Source of the DNA: Xenorhabdus nematophila ATCC 19061
GTDB taxonomy: Bacteria; Pseudomonadota; Gammaproteobacteria; Enterobacterales; Enterobacteriaceae
DNA length: 64,000 nt
Direction: 5' to 3'
Assembly: GCF_000252955.1 (NCBI RefSeq)
Contig: NC_014228.1
Location: forward strand, 3,325,232 to 3,389,231
Shown here one piece after another: positions 25,230 to 33,466 of the stretch. Positions within the stretch are counted from its first letter, which is position 1. Each line of letters begins with the position of its first letter. The notes beneath the pieces are model-generated. The model made no database searches, had not been told where the DNA came from, and was given only the letters and a program-made list of their open reading frames with translations. A program made the position numbers and the translations under genes.

Positions 25230-25694
25230 ATGTCTGAGAACACCACAGTCTTAACCAAAAATGACTATTTCAACCTGAATATTAAAGGACTGGGCTATCT
25301 GAATAACATCCGCCATGTCAGCACTGCCAGCGGGACGTTCCTGAGCTGTGTGATCAATGCGCTGAACGGGCCGGGTGATAACCCGGTCTATGTGCGTTTT
25401 GATATTACCGTGGTCGGCAAGGAAGCGACCAGTCTGATCGGTCGTTGTCAGAAAGCCGTAGACGAGGATAAAAAAGTGTTGCTGGGCTTTACGTTAAGCA
25501 ATCCCTCGACCGATATCTTTACCCTGAAACGCGGAGATCATGCCGGTGAACAGCGCGTCAGCCTGAAAGCCCGTCTGATTAAGGTTGACTGGATCAAAAT
25601 CGGTCAGGAGAAAGTGTATCAGGCCGAACAATCCGACTCGATGCCGCCTCAGAACGGCATCACGCAAAAAGAATATGCAGAGAACTCTTTCTGA
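25230..25694 (+). CDS. STY4534 family ICE replication protein
   Basis: A 154-residue protein with a GGAGAA ribosome site. It fits the STY4534 family of PFGI-1/SPI-7 ICEs, with the conserved opening DYFNLNIKGLGYLNNIRHV and the core YVRFDITVVGKEATSLIGRCQKAV. It looks like an OB-fold protein related to single-strand binding, and it lies upstream of ssb. Its leader carries the repeat element described at 24825. Confidence 0.88.
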   Translation: MSENTTVLTKNDYFNLNIKGLGYLNNIRHVSTASGTFLSCVINALNGPGDNPVYVRFDITVVGKEATSLIGRCQKAVDEDKKVLLGFTLSNPSTDIFTLKRGDHAGEQRVSLKARLIKVDWIKIGQEKVYQAEQSDSMPPQNGITQKEYAENSF

Positions 25695-25771
25695 TATTCC
25701 TTTGTTATTCCTCTGATCTGCCCTGAATTTTCAGGGCAGTCCTTTATGAACAAAGACAACAGGATACCGTT

Positions 25772-25981
25772 ATGAATGTCGCACTGATTGGGGTTTTGGC
25801 CCTGCAATATTGCCATAAACAATTACCGTTAACCGTTTTACGCCACCGTGCGGGGTTTTATATCGGCACGATAGATGAAGGTATTCCCTGCTCTCGTGAA
25901 TCCGTGGAGTATTTTGCCCGGCGTGAGCAGGCGGAATTTGCCCTGAAACAGGGACAGTGGACACAACGTCAGTCAGTTTAA
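25772..25981 (+). CDS. Small ICE protein, unknown
   Basis: 69 residues ([33 protein letters not shown]...[23 protein letters not shown]), with an AGGATACC ribosome site. The central part [23 protein letters not shown] suggests a small domain seen in other ICE genes beside ssb. No named function. It is 12 bases upstream of the ssb region and probably cotranscribed. Confidence 0.6.
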   Translation: MNVALIGVLALQYCHKQLPLTVLRHRAGFYIGTIDEGIPCSRESVEYFARREQAEFALKQGQWTQRQSV

Positions 25982-25998
25982 CCGATAAGGAAATGGAT

Positions 25999-26511
25999 AT
26001 GTCTTCACGCGGGATTAACAAAGTGATTTTAGTGGGTTATCTGGGACAAGATCCGGAAATCCGTTACCTGCCGACAGGGGGTACCGTGACAACACTTTCA
26101 CTGGCTACGTCAGAAAACTGGAAGGATAAACAAACCGGCGAATTGCGGGAAAAAACCGAATGGCACCGGGTAGTGATCTTTGGCAAGTTAGCAGAAATTG
26201 CTGAGGAATATTTGCAGAAAGGGACACAGGTTTACATTGAAGGGCAACTGCAAACGCGTAAATGGCAGGATAATCAGGGTCAGGATCGCTATTCAACGGA
26301 AGTGGTGGTAAATGTGAATGGGTCGATGCAGATGCTGGGAAGTCGTGGAGATTCGAAGCGCGCAGCACCTCAGCAGGCGGAACATAAACCGGCACAGAAG
26401 CAACCACCATCTCAACCTGCTAATAAGGAAAGAAAAAATACGCAGCCGGTACAGGTTTCAGTTTTACCGGAAGAGGATGAAACCGACTGGGATTCGGAGA
26501 TCCCGTTCTGA
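25999..26511 (+). CDS. ssb: Single-stranded DNA-binding protein of the ICE
   Basis: I start at the ATG 25999-26001 ([20 protein letters not shown]), because AAGGA lies 7 bases upstream. The other ATG at 25993 is too close to it. It is 170 residues: an OB-fold (about residues 1-110), a Gln/Pro/Lys-rich linker, and the acidic tip [13 protein letters not shown], which recruits partner proteins in SSB. This accessory SSB is standard in PFGI-1-class ICEs. Confidence 0.95.
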   Translation: MSSRGINKVILVGYLGQDPEIRYLPTGGTVTTLSLATSENWKDKQTGELREKTEWHRVVIFGKLAEIAEEYLQKGTQVYIEGQLQTRKWQDNQGQDRYSTEVVVNVNGSMQMLGSRGDSKRAAPQQAEHKPAQKQPPSQPANKERKNTQPVQVSVLPEEDETDWDSEIPF

Positions 26512-26667
26512 GTGGTGTTTTCATCATTAACGTATCGCCCTGTTAAATTAAAACAGGGTCGGGTACTGCTTTAACGTATAACGCGAAAGAGTTATCTATC
26601 TTAATGATACAAAAGGGTAATTGCATATAAATAGCACTTTTTGCTAAAAAATATTGACTCAGATAAG

Positions 26668-26742
26668 TATAATTAGTCGCAAGTACACCTGCCACGCTGA
26701 GTCCCTGAATCAGGGAATGCGCAAATTGGCAGGTTTTTTTTT
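26668..26742 (+). ncRNA. Candidate small RNA upstream of the Abi_2 gene
   Basis: A TATAAT box at 26668-26673 is followed about 8 bases later by a compact structure. CCTGCCA (26688-26694) pairs with TGGCAGG (26727-26733), enclosing a TCCCTG/CAGGGA stem (about 26702-26715), and then a run of nine T (26734-26742). This would make a terminated RNA of roughly 60 nt ending 28 bases before the Abi start. AbiF-type Abi_2 toxins have recently been described with upstream structured RNAs acting as antitoxins, which fits this layout. No -35 with proper spacing is evident. Confidence 0.6.
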
Positions 26743-26769
26743 ACCTGAATTTTACTTTCTGTGACATTT

Positions 26770-27411
26770 ATGACGACTACAACTCAAAAGAAGATTTATC
26801 AAAAGCGTCCAGAAGATATTTCTTTTCTTATTAATAAACTTCGAGAACGCGGCTTAATAATAAAAGAGCACAAGGCTGCGGAGCATGCACTGACATTCAT
26901 CGGTTATTATAGATTACGCGGTTATTTTTATCCTTTTTATATTATGGATGAACAACGCATACCACAACCGATTGAGCCGAAAAATTTTGTTGAAGGAACC
27001 ACGTTAGAAGATGTTCTTCAGCTTTATGAATTCGACCGCAAATTGCGCCTGATTATCCTCGAACAAATACAAAAAGTGGAAATAGCACTACGAACATGTT
27101 TGTCTGAACATATGTGCGGAAAATATGGTGCTCATTGGTTCATGAACTTATCTGTTCTGAGTAATGACTATCACTATGAAAACTTTTTTGGTCAGATTAA
27201 TGAGGCCAAAGAAACGTTTATTGAACATTATAAGAAGAAATATCACACCCCAAAATACCCGCCCTCCTGGATGATCACAGAAACATTGAGCTTTGGCTCA
27301 TGGTCAAAAATATATAAGTCGTTATTGCATGTGGATCAGAAAGCAATTGCATACAAGTTTAATGTGAAAAGTTATGAAGTCATGGCTTCGGGTCATGTAT
27401 TAAATAGTTAG
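26770..27411 (+). pseudogene. Abi_2 (AbiD/AbiF) family abortive infection protein, C-terminally truncated
   Basis: I start at ATG 26770-26772 (MTTTTQKKIYQKRPEDISFLINKLRERGL). The Abi_2 signature is clear: HALTFIGYYRLRGYFYPF, LEDVLQLYEFDRKLRLIILEQIQKVEIALR and GAHWFM. One HEPN-type RNase motif is visible, R108-x5-H114. The family usually runs to about 300 residues or more, with a second R-x-x-x-H near the C-terminus. Here native sequence ends at 27390 (EVMAS), and the last residues come from an IS1 inverted repeat. The second motif is therefore missing and the toxin is probably inactive. Confidence 0.85.
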
Positions 27412-27447
27412 TTGTTATGATAATCTTCCGGTATTTCGTGGTAGAAC

Positions 27448-27723
27448 GTGGCTAAAGTAGAAGTTGATTGTCGTTATTGTCACAAATCAGAAGATGTCAA
27501 AGGACATGGAAAAGGTCATAGAGGTTATCCCCGCTACCGCTGCTATGCCTGCAGTAAAGTCTTTCAGTTGGCATACACCTATCAAGCTTGCAAACCGGGA
27601 GTCAAAGAGCAGATTATTGATATGGCGATGAATAACAGCGGCATCCGTGACACGGCCCGCGTATTGAAGGTGGCAACAGCTACTGTGATGAAAACGCTTA
27701 AAAACTCAACCCCCGGAACGTGA
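27448..27723 (+). CDS. insA: IS1 InsA protein
   Basis: 91 residues from a GTG start: the zinc-finger part CRYCHKSEDVKGHGKGHRG ... RYRCYACSKVFQ and the helix-turn-helix GIRDTARVLKVATATVMKTLK are typical of InsA, the repressor and N-terminal half of IS1 transposase. An A-rich stretch (TTAAAAAC at 27697-27704) near its end is the likely frameshift site to insB. Confidence 0.92.
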   Translation: MAKVEVDCRYCHKSEDVKGHGKGHRGYPRYRCYACSKVFQLAYTYQACKPGVKEQIIDMAMNNSGIRDTARVLKVATATVMKTLKNSTPGT

Positions 27724-28142
27724 CGACACTTCCTCTTGACGGGGATGACATTCATCTTATCTGTGAAGTGGATGAGCAGTGGTCGTTTGTGGGGAGTAAG
27801 AAAAATCAGCGCTGGCTCTGGTATGCCTGGGAGCCGCGTATGAAACGGATAGTGGCACATACTTTTGGGGATCGCAGCAGAAAAACATTGGAAAAACTAC
27901 TGGCACTCTTGTCACCCTTTAATATCCGGTTTTACTGTACGGATGATTATGCCGTTTATGATTGTCTTCCTGAAGAAGTCCATCTTACTGGAAAGATATT
28001 TACCCAACGTATAGAGAGAACCAACCTTACCCATCGTACCCGAATAAAAAGGCTGAATAGAAAAACAATCGGTTATTCCAAATCTGAAGAAATGCACGAT
28101 AAAGTGATAGGCACTTTCATTGAGCGTGAAAACTATATTTAG
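27720..28142 (+). CDS. insB: IS1 InsB part of the transposase
   Basis: 140 residues of the IS1 DDE domain: VDEQWSFVGSKKNQRWLWYAW, then FYCTDDYAVYDCLPEE and the C-terminal HLTGKIFTQRIERTNLTHRTRIKRLNRKTIGYSKS. It overlaps insA by 4 bases and is normally made as an InsAB' fusion by frameshifting. The frame appears intact. Confidence 0.92.
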   Translation: MTTLPLDGDDIHLICEVDEQWSFVGSKKNQRWLWYAWEPRMKRIVAHTFGDRSRKTLEKLLALLSPFNIRFYCTDDYAVYDCLPEEVHLTGKIFTQRIERTNLTHRTRIKRLNRKTIGYSKSEEMHDKVIGTFIERENYI

Positions 28143-28661
28143 TGAGCCTTCTAACTATTTAATACACGACCAAAAAAACTCACTCTCTTGACCTAGCATA
28201 TACCTCAAGTAGAAAGAGTAAGATGATATGTTTAGGAGCCTTATGTGATGACAATTAGAAGCCGGAAAATCTCGGGGATCTGTCCGGCTTTATGTTATAC
28301 AGAATGTAAGTTTATTTCATGATTGTACTTATGGTAATTTCCTTTTCACTCTTTTTCTACTGCTTCCAATATCATATCCATAATCTAAACAATAGTTTTT
28401 AAAAGCCTCATCAAGTGGTGCTATTTTTACTCCACTTATTTTCATTTTTAAAAATTTCTCTACAGCAGATTCAGAAAAAATCAAAAAAATCAGCAAGTAA
28501 GGTACTACGTATTGTAAATACATCAATATTACTAGGGTTGTTAATAATTAATTTATGAGGCATCAAAGAACCAGAACGATCTTCTTCTAATTCAGAGTTG
28601 TTTAAATCCAAAAAATCGTCATTGCCTATAAAATAGATATAATTCAAATCATCCCTAATTA

Positions 28662-29641
28662 ACCTCAGCTTCGTTTAAAGATAGCGATTTCATTATCCCG
28701 TAGATTCAAGCTCGGTTTTTTAGGTTGGAATGTATAAGCAATAAGACCGGCAGCAACTTCCAACAAAAAACCGAGCTGACTGCGATGCCTTGAATGCTCT
28801 ATCTGAGAAATATTTTTGAGCTGGTCGACGACCGTTTCTATCAAAAATCTCCGTCTTAACATCAACCTATCCCAGAGAGATAATGCTTTGGTTTTCATGT
28901 TATTCCGGACATTGGTGATTAACGTGACACCTTCCGCTTCTAACTCATCGCATAAAGCCTGGGATAAATACCCCTTATCACCATACAAACATCCTGTTAG
29001 TCCTTTTGTCAGCGCTCTGACTGGCTGACGATCATCCTGGTTTCCTGCGGTGAGTTTCACGGCTAACAATTCACCGCAATCATTGATAACCAAATGAAGT
29101 TTAAAGCCATAAAACCAGCCTGTACTCGTTTTACCTCGTTGTGCCATCCCTTCAAATACGCGATGACGGGGAATACGAAGATTGTGACAAACAGCAATTT
29201 TGGTAGAATCAATAAAAGCAATCCCTTGAGTTTGCGCCTTACGTGATGAAAGAAAAGCGCATAAAGGAATAAGCGCCCTTTTCTTCAGGGTGAGGATACG
29301 AGTATAGCTGACTAATCCGGGAAAATCGGCTGTAAGATATTGTTTTACATGTTCAATATAAAATGTTTTAAAATCACGATAATGACTCATATGAAATAAA
29401 ATGAGGATCATCATGACTTCACTGAGAGAAAGGGATGCCTCACGGTGCCGTTTACGTAATCCATTTTCAATGAGTTGTTGATGCCAGAGAGGGATAAATT
29501 TTTGGCAAAAGTCATCGACGCAGCAGTAAAGTTCTTCTAAATTATACATGCCTGAGGGTCTCCACTATTTTGTTTTCTTTAGCAAAAACGTTGATCGTGC
29601 CTCAGGCACTTTAGTTCCCTTCCCTTAAGCGAAGCTCAGGT
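28662..29641 (-). mobile_element. IS982-family insertion sequence
   Basis: The ends ACCTCAGCTTCG (28662) and CGAAGCTCAGGT (29641) are near-perfect inverted repeats. A 6-bp target duplication TAATTA flanks the element (28656-28661 and 29642-29647). The length is 980 bp. It interrupts the decayed immunity gene copy. Confidence 0.93.
28665..29549 (-). CDS. IS982-family transposase
   Basis: 294 residues, apparently intact. IS982/DUF4372-type DDE transposase blocks are visible: MYNLEELYCCVDDFCQKFIP, IAFIDSTKIAVCHNLRIPRH, GKTSTGWFYGFKLHLVIND, LTGCLYGDKGYLSQAL and the C-terminal RRRFLIETVVDQLKNISQIEHSRHRS. Likely capable of transposition. Confidence 0.93.
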   Translation of the reverse strand: MYNLEELYCCVDDFCQKFIPLWHQQLIENGLRKRHREASLSLSEVMMILILFHMSHYRDFKTFYIEHVKQYLTADFPGLVSYTRILTLKKRALIPLCAFLSSRKAQTQGIAFIDSTKIAVCHNLRIPRHRVFEGMAQRGKTSTGWFYGFKLHLVINDCGELLAVKLTAGNQDDRQPVRALTKGLTGCLYGDKGYLSQALCDELEAEGVTLITNVRNNMKTKALSLWDRLMLRRRFLIETVVDQLKNISQIEHSRHRSQLGFLLEVAAGLIAYTFQPKKPSLNLRDNEIAIFKRS

Positions 29642-29968
29642 TAATTACACTTCCATCTTTAATTGACGTGGCTATCAAATTTTTAGATATAATCTTGCAG
29701 GTTTTTAAGCCATTGAAAAGATCAATAAATTTATTGGATGCAATATGTCCGGAACCATGAAAATAATAATTGAAATTTAGAGCGCCCACATTCCTATTGC
29801 ATAACAAAAACAAACTATCCGGACACTCTAATTCTTTCATGTAATAAGGGAAAGAATAATCTTAACCTTCATAATCCCAGTTTTCGTTCACTTGCTTCTT
29901 TGTATCAACAAGAGCATGAAGATATCGTGGAATTAAAGAAGACTTGTAATCATTCATTAGTACATAAT

Positions 29969-30040
29969 AATTCATTAATTTAGTCTCTTACATGGATTGG
30001 TGGGAACATCACCCGACCAAATATTATCTTTCATCTTCAT
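29969..30040 (-). pseudogene. Tail fragment of a duplicated AHH toxin
   Basis: On the minus strand the 20 or so codons before the decayed immunity copy read KMKDNIWSGDVPTNPCKRLN-stop. They match the C-terminus of the complete toxin tip at 30863 (KMKNRIWSGNVPTNACRRLN). The stop overlaps the immunity start as in the intact pair. This shows that a toxin-immunity unit was duplicated and only the last part of the toxin remains. Confidence 0.8.
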
Positions 30041-30200
30041 TCTGCTACATGAAATATAAATCATGATAGATATTATAACCTATATCTTTGAATGCGAGTG
30101 CTTTCGATATATTGGTATAAGGCCAGAAGGTCACCAGAATATTCTGGCCTAGTTACTCTAATGAATGTGAACTATATCAGATTATGTAATGGACTTATAT
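30041..30200. other. Spacer between the two toxin/immunity copies
   Basis: 160 bp without a gene. A hairpin GGCCAGAA/TTCTGGCC (about 30121-30150) lies downstream of the intact immunity gene on the minus strand and may act as a weak terminator. Confidence 0.45.
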
Positions 30201-30863
30201 TCATGGCAATCTCCTTTTTGCTCTTTTTTTATTAATTTCAATATCATACCCATAATCTAAACAATATTCTTTAAAAGCATCTTCTGATTTTATTAGCTTC
30301 AATCCTGCTATTTTTTTCTCAAAAAATTTTTCAGCTACCATTTCAGAAAGAAAAATGTGGCCTGAGAGTAAAGTTCCTGTTATAGCAAAGATATCATAGG
30401 ATAATACTTTTTCACTAAAAACCAATTTATGGGGAATAACTCCTCTATATCGATCTTCTTCAAGTTTTGATTTGTCAAAATCCAAGAAGTCATCATTATT
30501 TGTAAAGTAAATATAATTAAGATCATCTCTTATTGTTTCACCATCTTTAATAGATGTCGCTAAGAGTTTTTTACAAATAAAATCGCTCATTCTGAACGGT
30601 TTCAGGAAATCAAAAAAATAATCAGACATAAGATGAGCACGGCTATGTCTATAGTAATTGAATTTTAGGGCACCAATATTACGATTACATAACAAAAACA
30701 ATTTCTCTGGGCAATCAGGTTGTTCCATATCATAGGGAAAAGAGTAGTCTGAACCTTCATAATCCCAATTTTTATTTACTTGCTTCTTAACATCCACAAT
30801 CGCATGAAGATATCTTGGGATTAAAGAGGACTTGTAATCATTCATTAACATATAATAATTCAT
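30201..30863 (-). CDS. Imm11/DUF1629-like immunity protein for the AHH toxin
   Basis: I start at the ATG 30861-30863 (MNYYMLMNDYKSSLIPRYLHAIV), which overlaps the toxin stop (TGATG), giving 220 residues. The pattern KLLATSIKDGETIRDDLNYIYFTNNDDFLDFDKSKLE ... HKLVFSEKVLSYDIFAITGTLLSGHIFLSE resembles the Imm11 (DUF1629) group. I am moderately sure of the family name. Position after a nuclease toxin tip supports the immunity role. A decayed paralogue lies at 28329-29971. Confidence 0.7.
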   Translation of the reverse strand: MNYYMLMNDYKSSLIPRYLHAIVDVKKQVNKNWDYEGSDYSFPYDMEQPDCPEKLFLLCNRNIGALKFNYYRHSRAHLMSDYFFDFLKPFRMSDFICKKLLATSIKDGETIRDDLNYIYFTNNDDFLDFDKSKLEEDRYRGVIPHKLVFSEKVLSYDIFAITGTLLSGHIFLSEMVAEKFFEKKIAGLKLIKSEDAFKEYCLDYGYDIEINKKRAKRRLP

Positions 30864-31282
30864 CAATTCAATCTCCTGCATGCATTGGTAGGAACATTGC
30901 CTGACCAAATTCTATTTTTCATCTTCATTTGAAGCTTTCTTATCTCATCTCTTGCCTGCCGATCATTTATTTTTTTATTTCTGTAATCCTCTTTTATAAC
31001 ATCTATAGCTTCCCTAACCTCACCAGAGTAAGTATTGTGATTACTGCTATGGAATACTTTCATTCCCTTACCAACATCATCCTGCATTGCTTTTTTACTG
31101 CCGGGTATATGAATACCATTTTCCACGGAGTTCATTCTTCCGCCGATACCAATCTTATCCAAGAATTTCTGGTTTTCTTTCCTGATTTCAACTGGAATGA
31201 CATGGTGAGCAGATAATCTGTCATACTTTCTCCCTGCCATCGCTTTATCTAAAACACTGCTATCCGATAAGCCATAGGGGAC
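30863..31282 (-). pseudogene. Orphan Rhs toxin tip with AHH nuclease domain
   Basis: The frame is open from 31282 and begins VPYGLSDSSVLDKAMAGRKYDR, which resembles the DPYGL that ends Rhs cores. The toxin domain has the AHH motif (LSAHHVIPVEIRKEN) and a later HSSNHNTYSGEV of the HNH/endonuclease VII superfamily. There is no Rhs core upstream and no ribosome site before the internal ATG (31240). It looks like a displaced C-terminal tip left when the rhs gene at 32084 acquired a new tip. It is followed by its immunity gene. Confidence 0.75.
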
Positions 31283-31594
31283 TTAGATATTATCCTCGAC
31301 ACGACCATACTTTTTAGACGGGATTTTTTTCTTGAATGATAGCTTGTTAAAGAGCCTGTTTTGTCCAATGAGATAAAGATTTTTTTGCCCGACCTCCGAT
31401 GTACACTTTCAGGCTATTTTAACTGTTTGCCACGAAAATATGGGTGTGTACGGTGAATGACGAGGAAGCGTATCAGATTAAGGGTCATATAAGCTTCAAT
31501 TTGCTCTGGCTTAGCGTGGGTATGTGCCACAGTAGATATAGATCATCAATAAGACCGGAGATCTCGAAAGATCTTCCGGTTTGAATTCGAATCA
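31283..31594. other. Spacer with strong bidirectional hairpin
   Basis: No gene is seen. ACCGGAGATCT (31554-31564) pairs with AGATCTTCCGGT (31569-31580), with one bulged base and a CGAA loop. It lies 15 bases after the SUKH gene stop on the minus strand and is a probable terminator of the vgrG-rhs operon. Confidence 0.65.
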
Positions 31595-32068
31595 TCATTG
31601 AATAAAAATATCTAAATCAAAATGTTCTGGTTGGAAACCTCTGCTAATAACAAATTCAAAAAAATTTTCTTTTATTGATTCAATGCTTCCATCTCCTGAT
31701 GAATCAAAAAAATATACTTCATTTTTATATTGAGATTTTTCTTTTAAAAAACCGTAATAACCACCAGTTTCATCATCACTAAAAGCAATGAAGCCTTGTG
31801 GCATTGACACCATTTCATATTCTTTATTCTTAACAGGTAAATACCACTCACTATTAGGATTAAGAGAGTAAATATTCACGAATGCGAAATATCCGGCATT
31901 GTAATTGGTTGAAAAATAAACATATTCGTCTGGTAAAGTTCCTCCTACAAGTAACTCCACTTGTTCTATGTCTTCCTTACTTGCCAAATATTCATCTCCT
32001 GATAGAAACCAATTTGGCTTGATGCTTTTTACATAATTAACAACTCGTGAGAATTCATGTGTATTCAT
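31595..32068 (-). CDS. SMI1/KNR4 (SUKH) family immunity protein
   Basis: 157 residues with the SUKH pattern: ASKEDIEQVELLVGGTLPDEYVYFSTNYNAGYFAF, then MVSMPQGFIAFSDDETGGYYGFL and YFFDSSGDGSIESIKENFFEFV. SUKH proteins neutralise many different nuclease toxins of Rhs, CDI and T6SS systems. It lies 15 bases downstream of the Rhs LHH nuclease end and is its likely partner. Confidence 0.88.
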   Translation of the reverse strand: MNTHEFSRVVNYVKSIKPNWFLSGDEYLASKEDIEQVELLVGGTLPDEYVYFSTNYNAGYFAFVNIYSLNPNSEWYLPVKNKEYEMVSMPQGFIAFSDDETGGYYGFLKEKSQYKNEVYFFDSSGDGSIESIKENFFEFVISRGFQPEHFDLDIFIQ

Positions 32069-32083
32069 GTTAGTACCAAAATA

Positions 32084-33466
32084 TTAATCATAAATTAGAT
32101 GAGGATAAATTTGCTCTGCACCTTGCTCTCTTGCTCTATACCACCAATGCAATTTCCTATCCGCATCTCGCATGGCCGGCGTGACACCCTGATTAAATTT
32201 ATTTGGATGTAATGCAGTATTTCCTCTATGGGCGTTTGGTAAAACTTCATGGATGGCAGAGCCAGGCATTTGATGAGCATGATGTAGATCTGGCGAGCCT
32301 AGACCTTTAGGTGTTCTTCCATGCAATCCATTAAATATATCTTGTTTACTCCAGTCCTTAGATATTCTCACTGGTTTATCATTCACACCATAACCAAAAC
32401 CCGTTTTGGGATTAGGTTTCCCAAAATTAGATGATTCTCTAGCTGCTTTACTCGCCGCAATATTATCCAGCACACGTTGCTTCAATACGGGACAGGTTTG
32501 TAATCCATATGGATCGATAAAGTTCGTCGGATTATGCACATACCCGTACGGATTAAACCCACCCAATAAGCCAATGGGATCAGGCGAGATATACTGTGCC
32601 GTCTCCGGATTATAGTAACGAAAACGGTTATAGTATAGTCCACTTTCATCATCCTCATATTGCCCGGCAAACCGAAAGTTGCAGTTTACGTGGTAATCCG
32701 GATCGTTCGAGGCCACGACCTGAAAGCGCTCTGCTTTTCCCCATGTGGTCAGCCTATGAGCCCAGACCAGCCCGCCTTCTTCATTGAGCATTTCACGCGG
32801 AGTGCCCTGATGGTCGCTGACGATATAATGCAGCTTACCTTTTTCATATCGTGCTGACGGTGTCAGTGCACCCGGTTCATATAACCAGCGGATACGCTGA
32901 TCTTCTGCGGGAGTGCCATCGGCATAAATCGGGGTCTCTTCAATGAGCTGTTCTCCGCTCCACAGGTATTCCTGTCCGTAAATTTCGGTGGCGCGGGGTG
33001 TCAAATCCGGCTTGCCACTCAGCCATCGTTGCAGGTTTGCCGCAGTGAGTTTTCCATCGTGAACCTTGAACTTTCGGATCCTCCGGCCGAAAGCATCGTA
33101 TTGGTAGTGCCAGCGCGAGCCGTCCGAGGTTTCACACTGCGTCAACTGATTCAGTACATCCCAGCGGTAACGCCACACTTGCGGCCGGAAGCCGTCACGT
33201 TGCTCTGTTTTTTCAATCAGCCGTCCATTGGTGTCATAGCGATAGCGAATATTACCGTGCTGCACCACCCGCCCGACTTTCTGGTACTGGTCGATTTGCG
33301 TGAGTGCGCCGTGGGCGTCAACGGGCAGAGACTGACTCAGGTTCCCGTTAGCATCATAACGAAATTGCTCTTCGTAAGGTCGTGTTCCCTGATACAGTGT
33401 CTGAGCTATCTGTCCGTTCGCATTGTAACGGTAACGGGTCTGCCCCCAGCGGCCATCATCAATCAC
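32084..33466 (-). pseudogene. Rhs protein, C-terminal part with LHH nuclease toxin (after frameshift)
   Basis: 460 residues continuing the Rhs core: YD-type repeats, then RFAGQYEDDESGLYYNRFRYYNPETAQYISPDPIGLLGGFNPYGYVHNPTNFIDPYGL, the conserved end of the core. The roughly 135-residue toxin tip follows, with a PDLHHAHQMPGS motif (LHH-type HNH/endonuclease VII nuclease) and NTALHPNKFNQG. The frame differs from that of 33463-36678. Upstream of the apparent ATG, the frame reads on as GNRSWQYDRAYNIRV, so this is one gene with a frameshift, not two genes. The toxin may not be attached to its carrier. Confidence 0.88.

Larger units (their letters stand above)
27391..28171 (+). mobile_element. IS1-family insertion sequence
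   Basis: The inverted repeats run from 27391-27411 (GGTCATGTATTAAATAGTTAG) and 28151-28171 (complement, one internal difference). The element is 781 bp and has the two overlapping frames insA and insB. The 9 bases on each side (ending TGGCTTCG and starting AAAAAAACT) do not match, so the usual IS1 target duplication is missing. A deletion or recombination has probably occurred on at least one side, and it removed the rest of the Abi gene. Confidence 0.9.
28329..29971 (-). pseudogene. Decayed second copy of the Imm11-like immunity gene, split by IS982
   Basis: Read from the right, the start (MNYYVLMNDYKSSLIPRYLHAL) copies the gene at 30201-30863. It then has a TAA in place of a serine codon (EG-stop-DYSFPY, about 29863), continues LFLLCNRNVGALNFNYYFHG, is interrupted by IS982 at 28662-29641, and resumes to the end DEAFKNYCLDYGYDIGSSRKRVKRKLP. 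A further frameshift lies in an A-rich run near 28490. It is therefore broken three times over. Confidence 0.85.
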
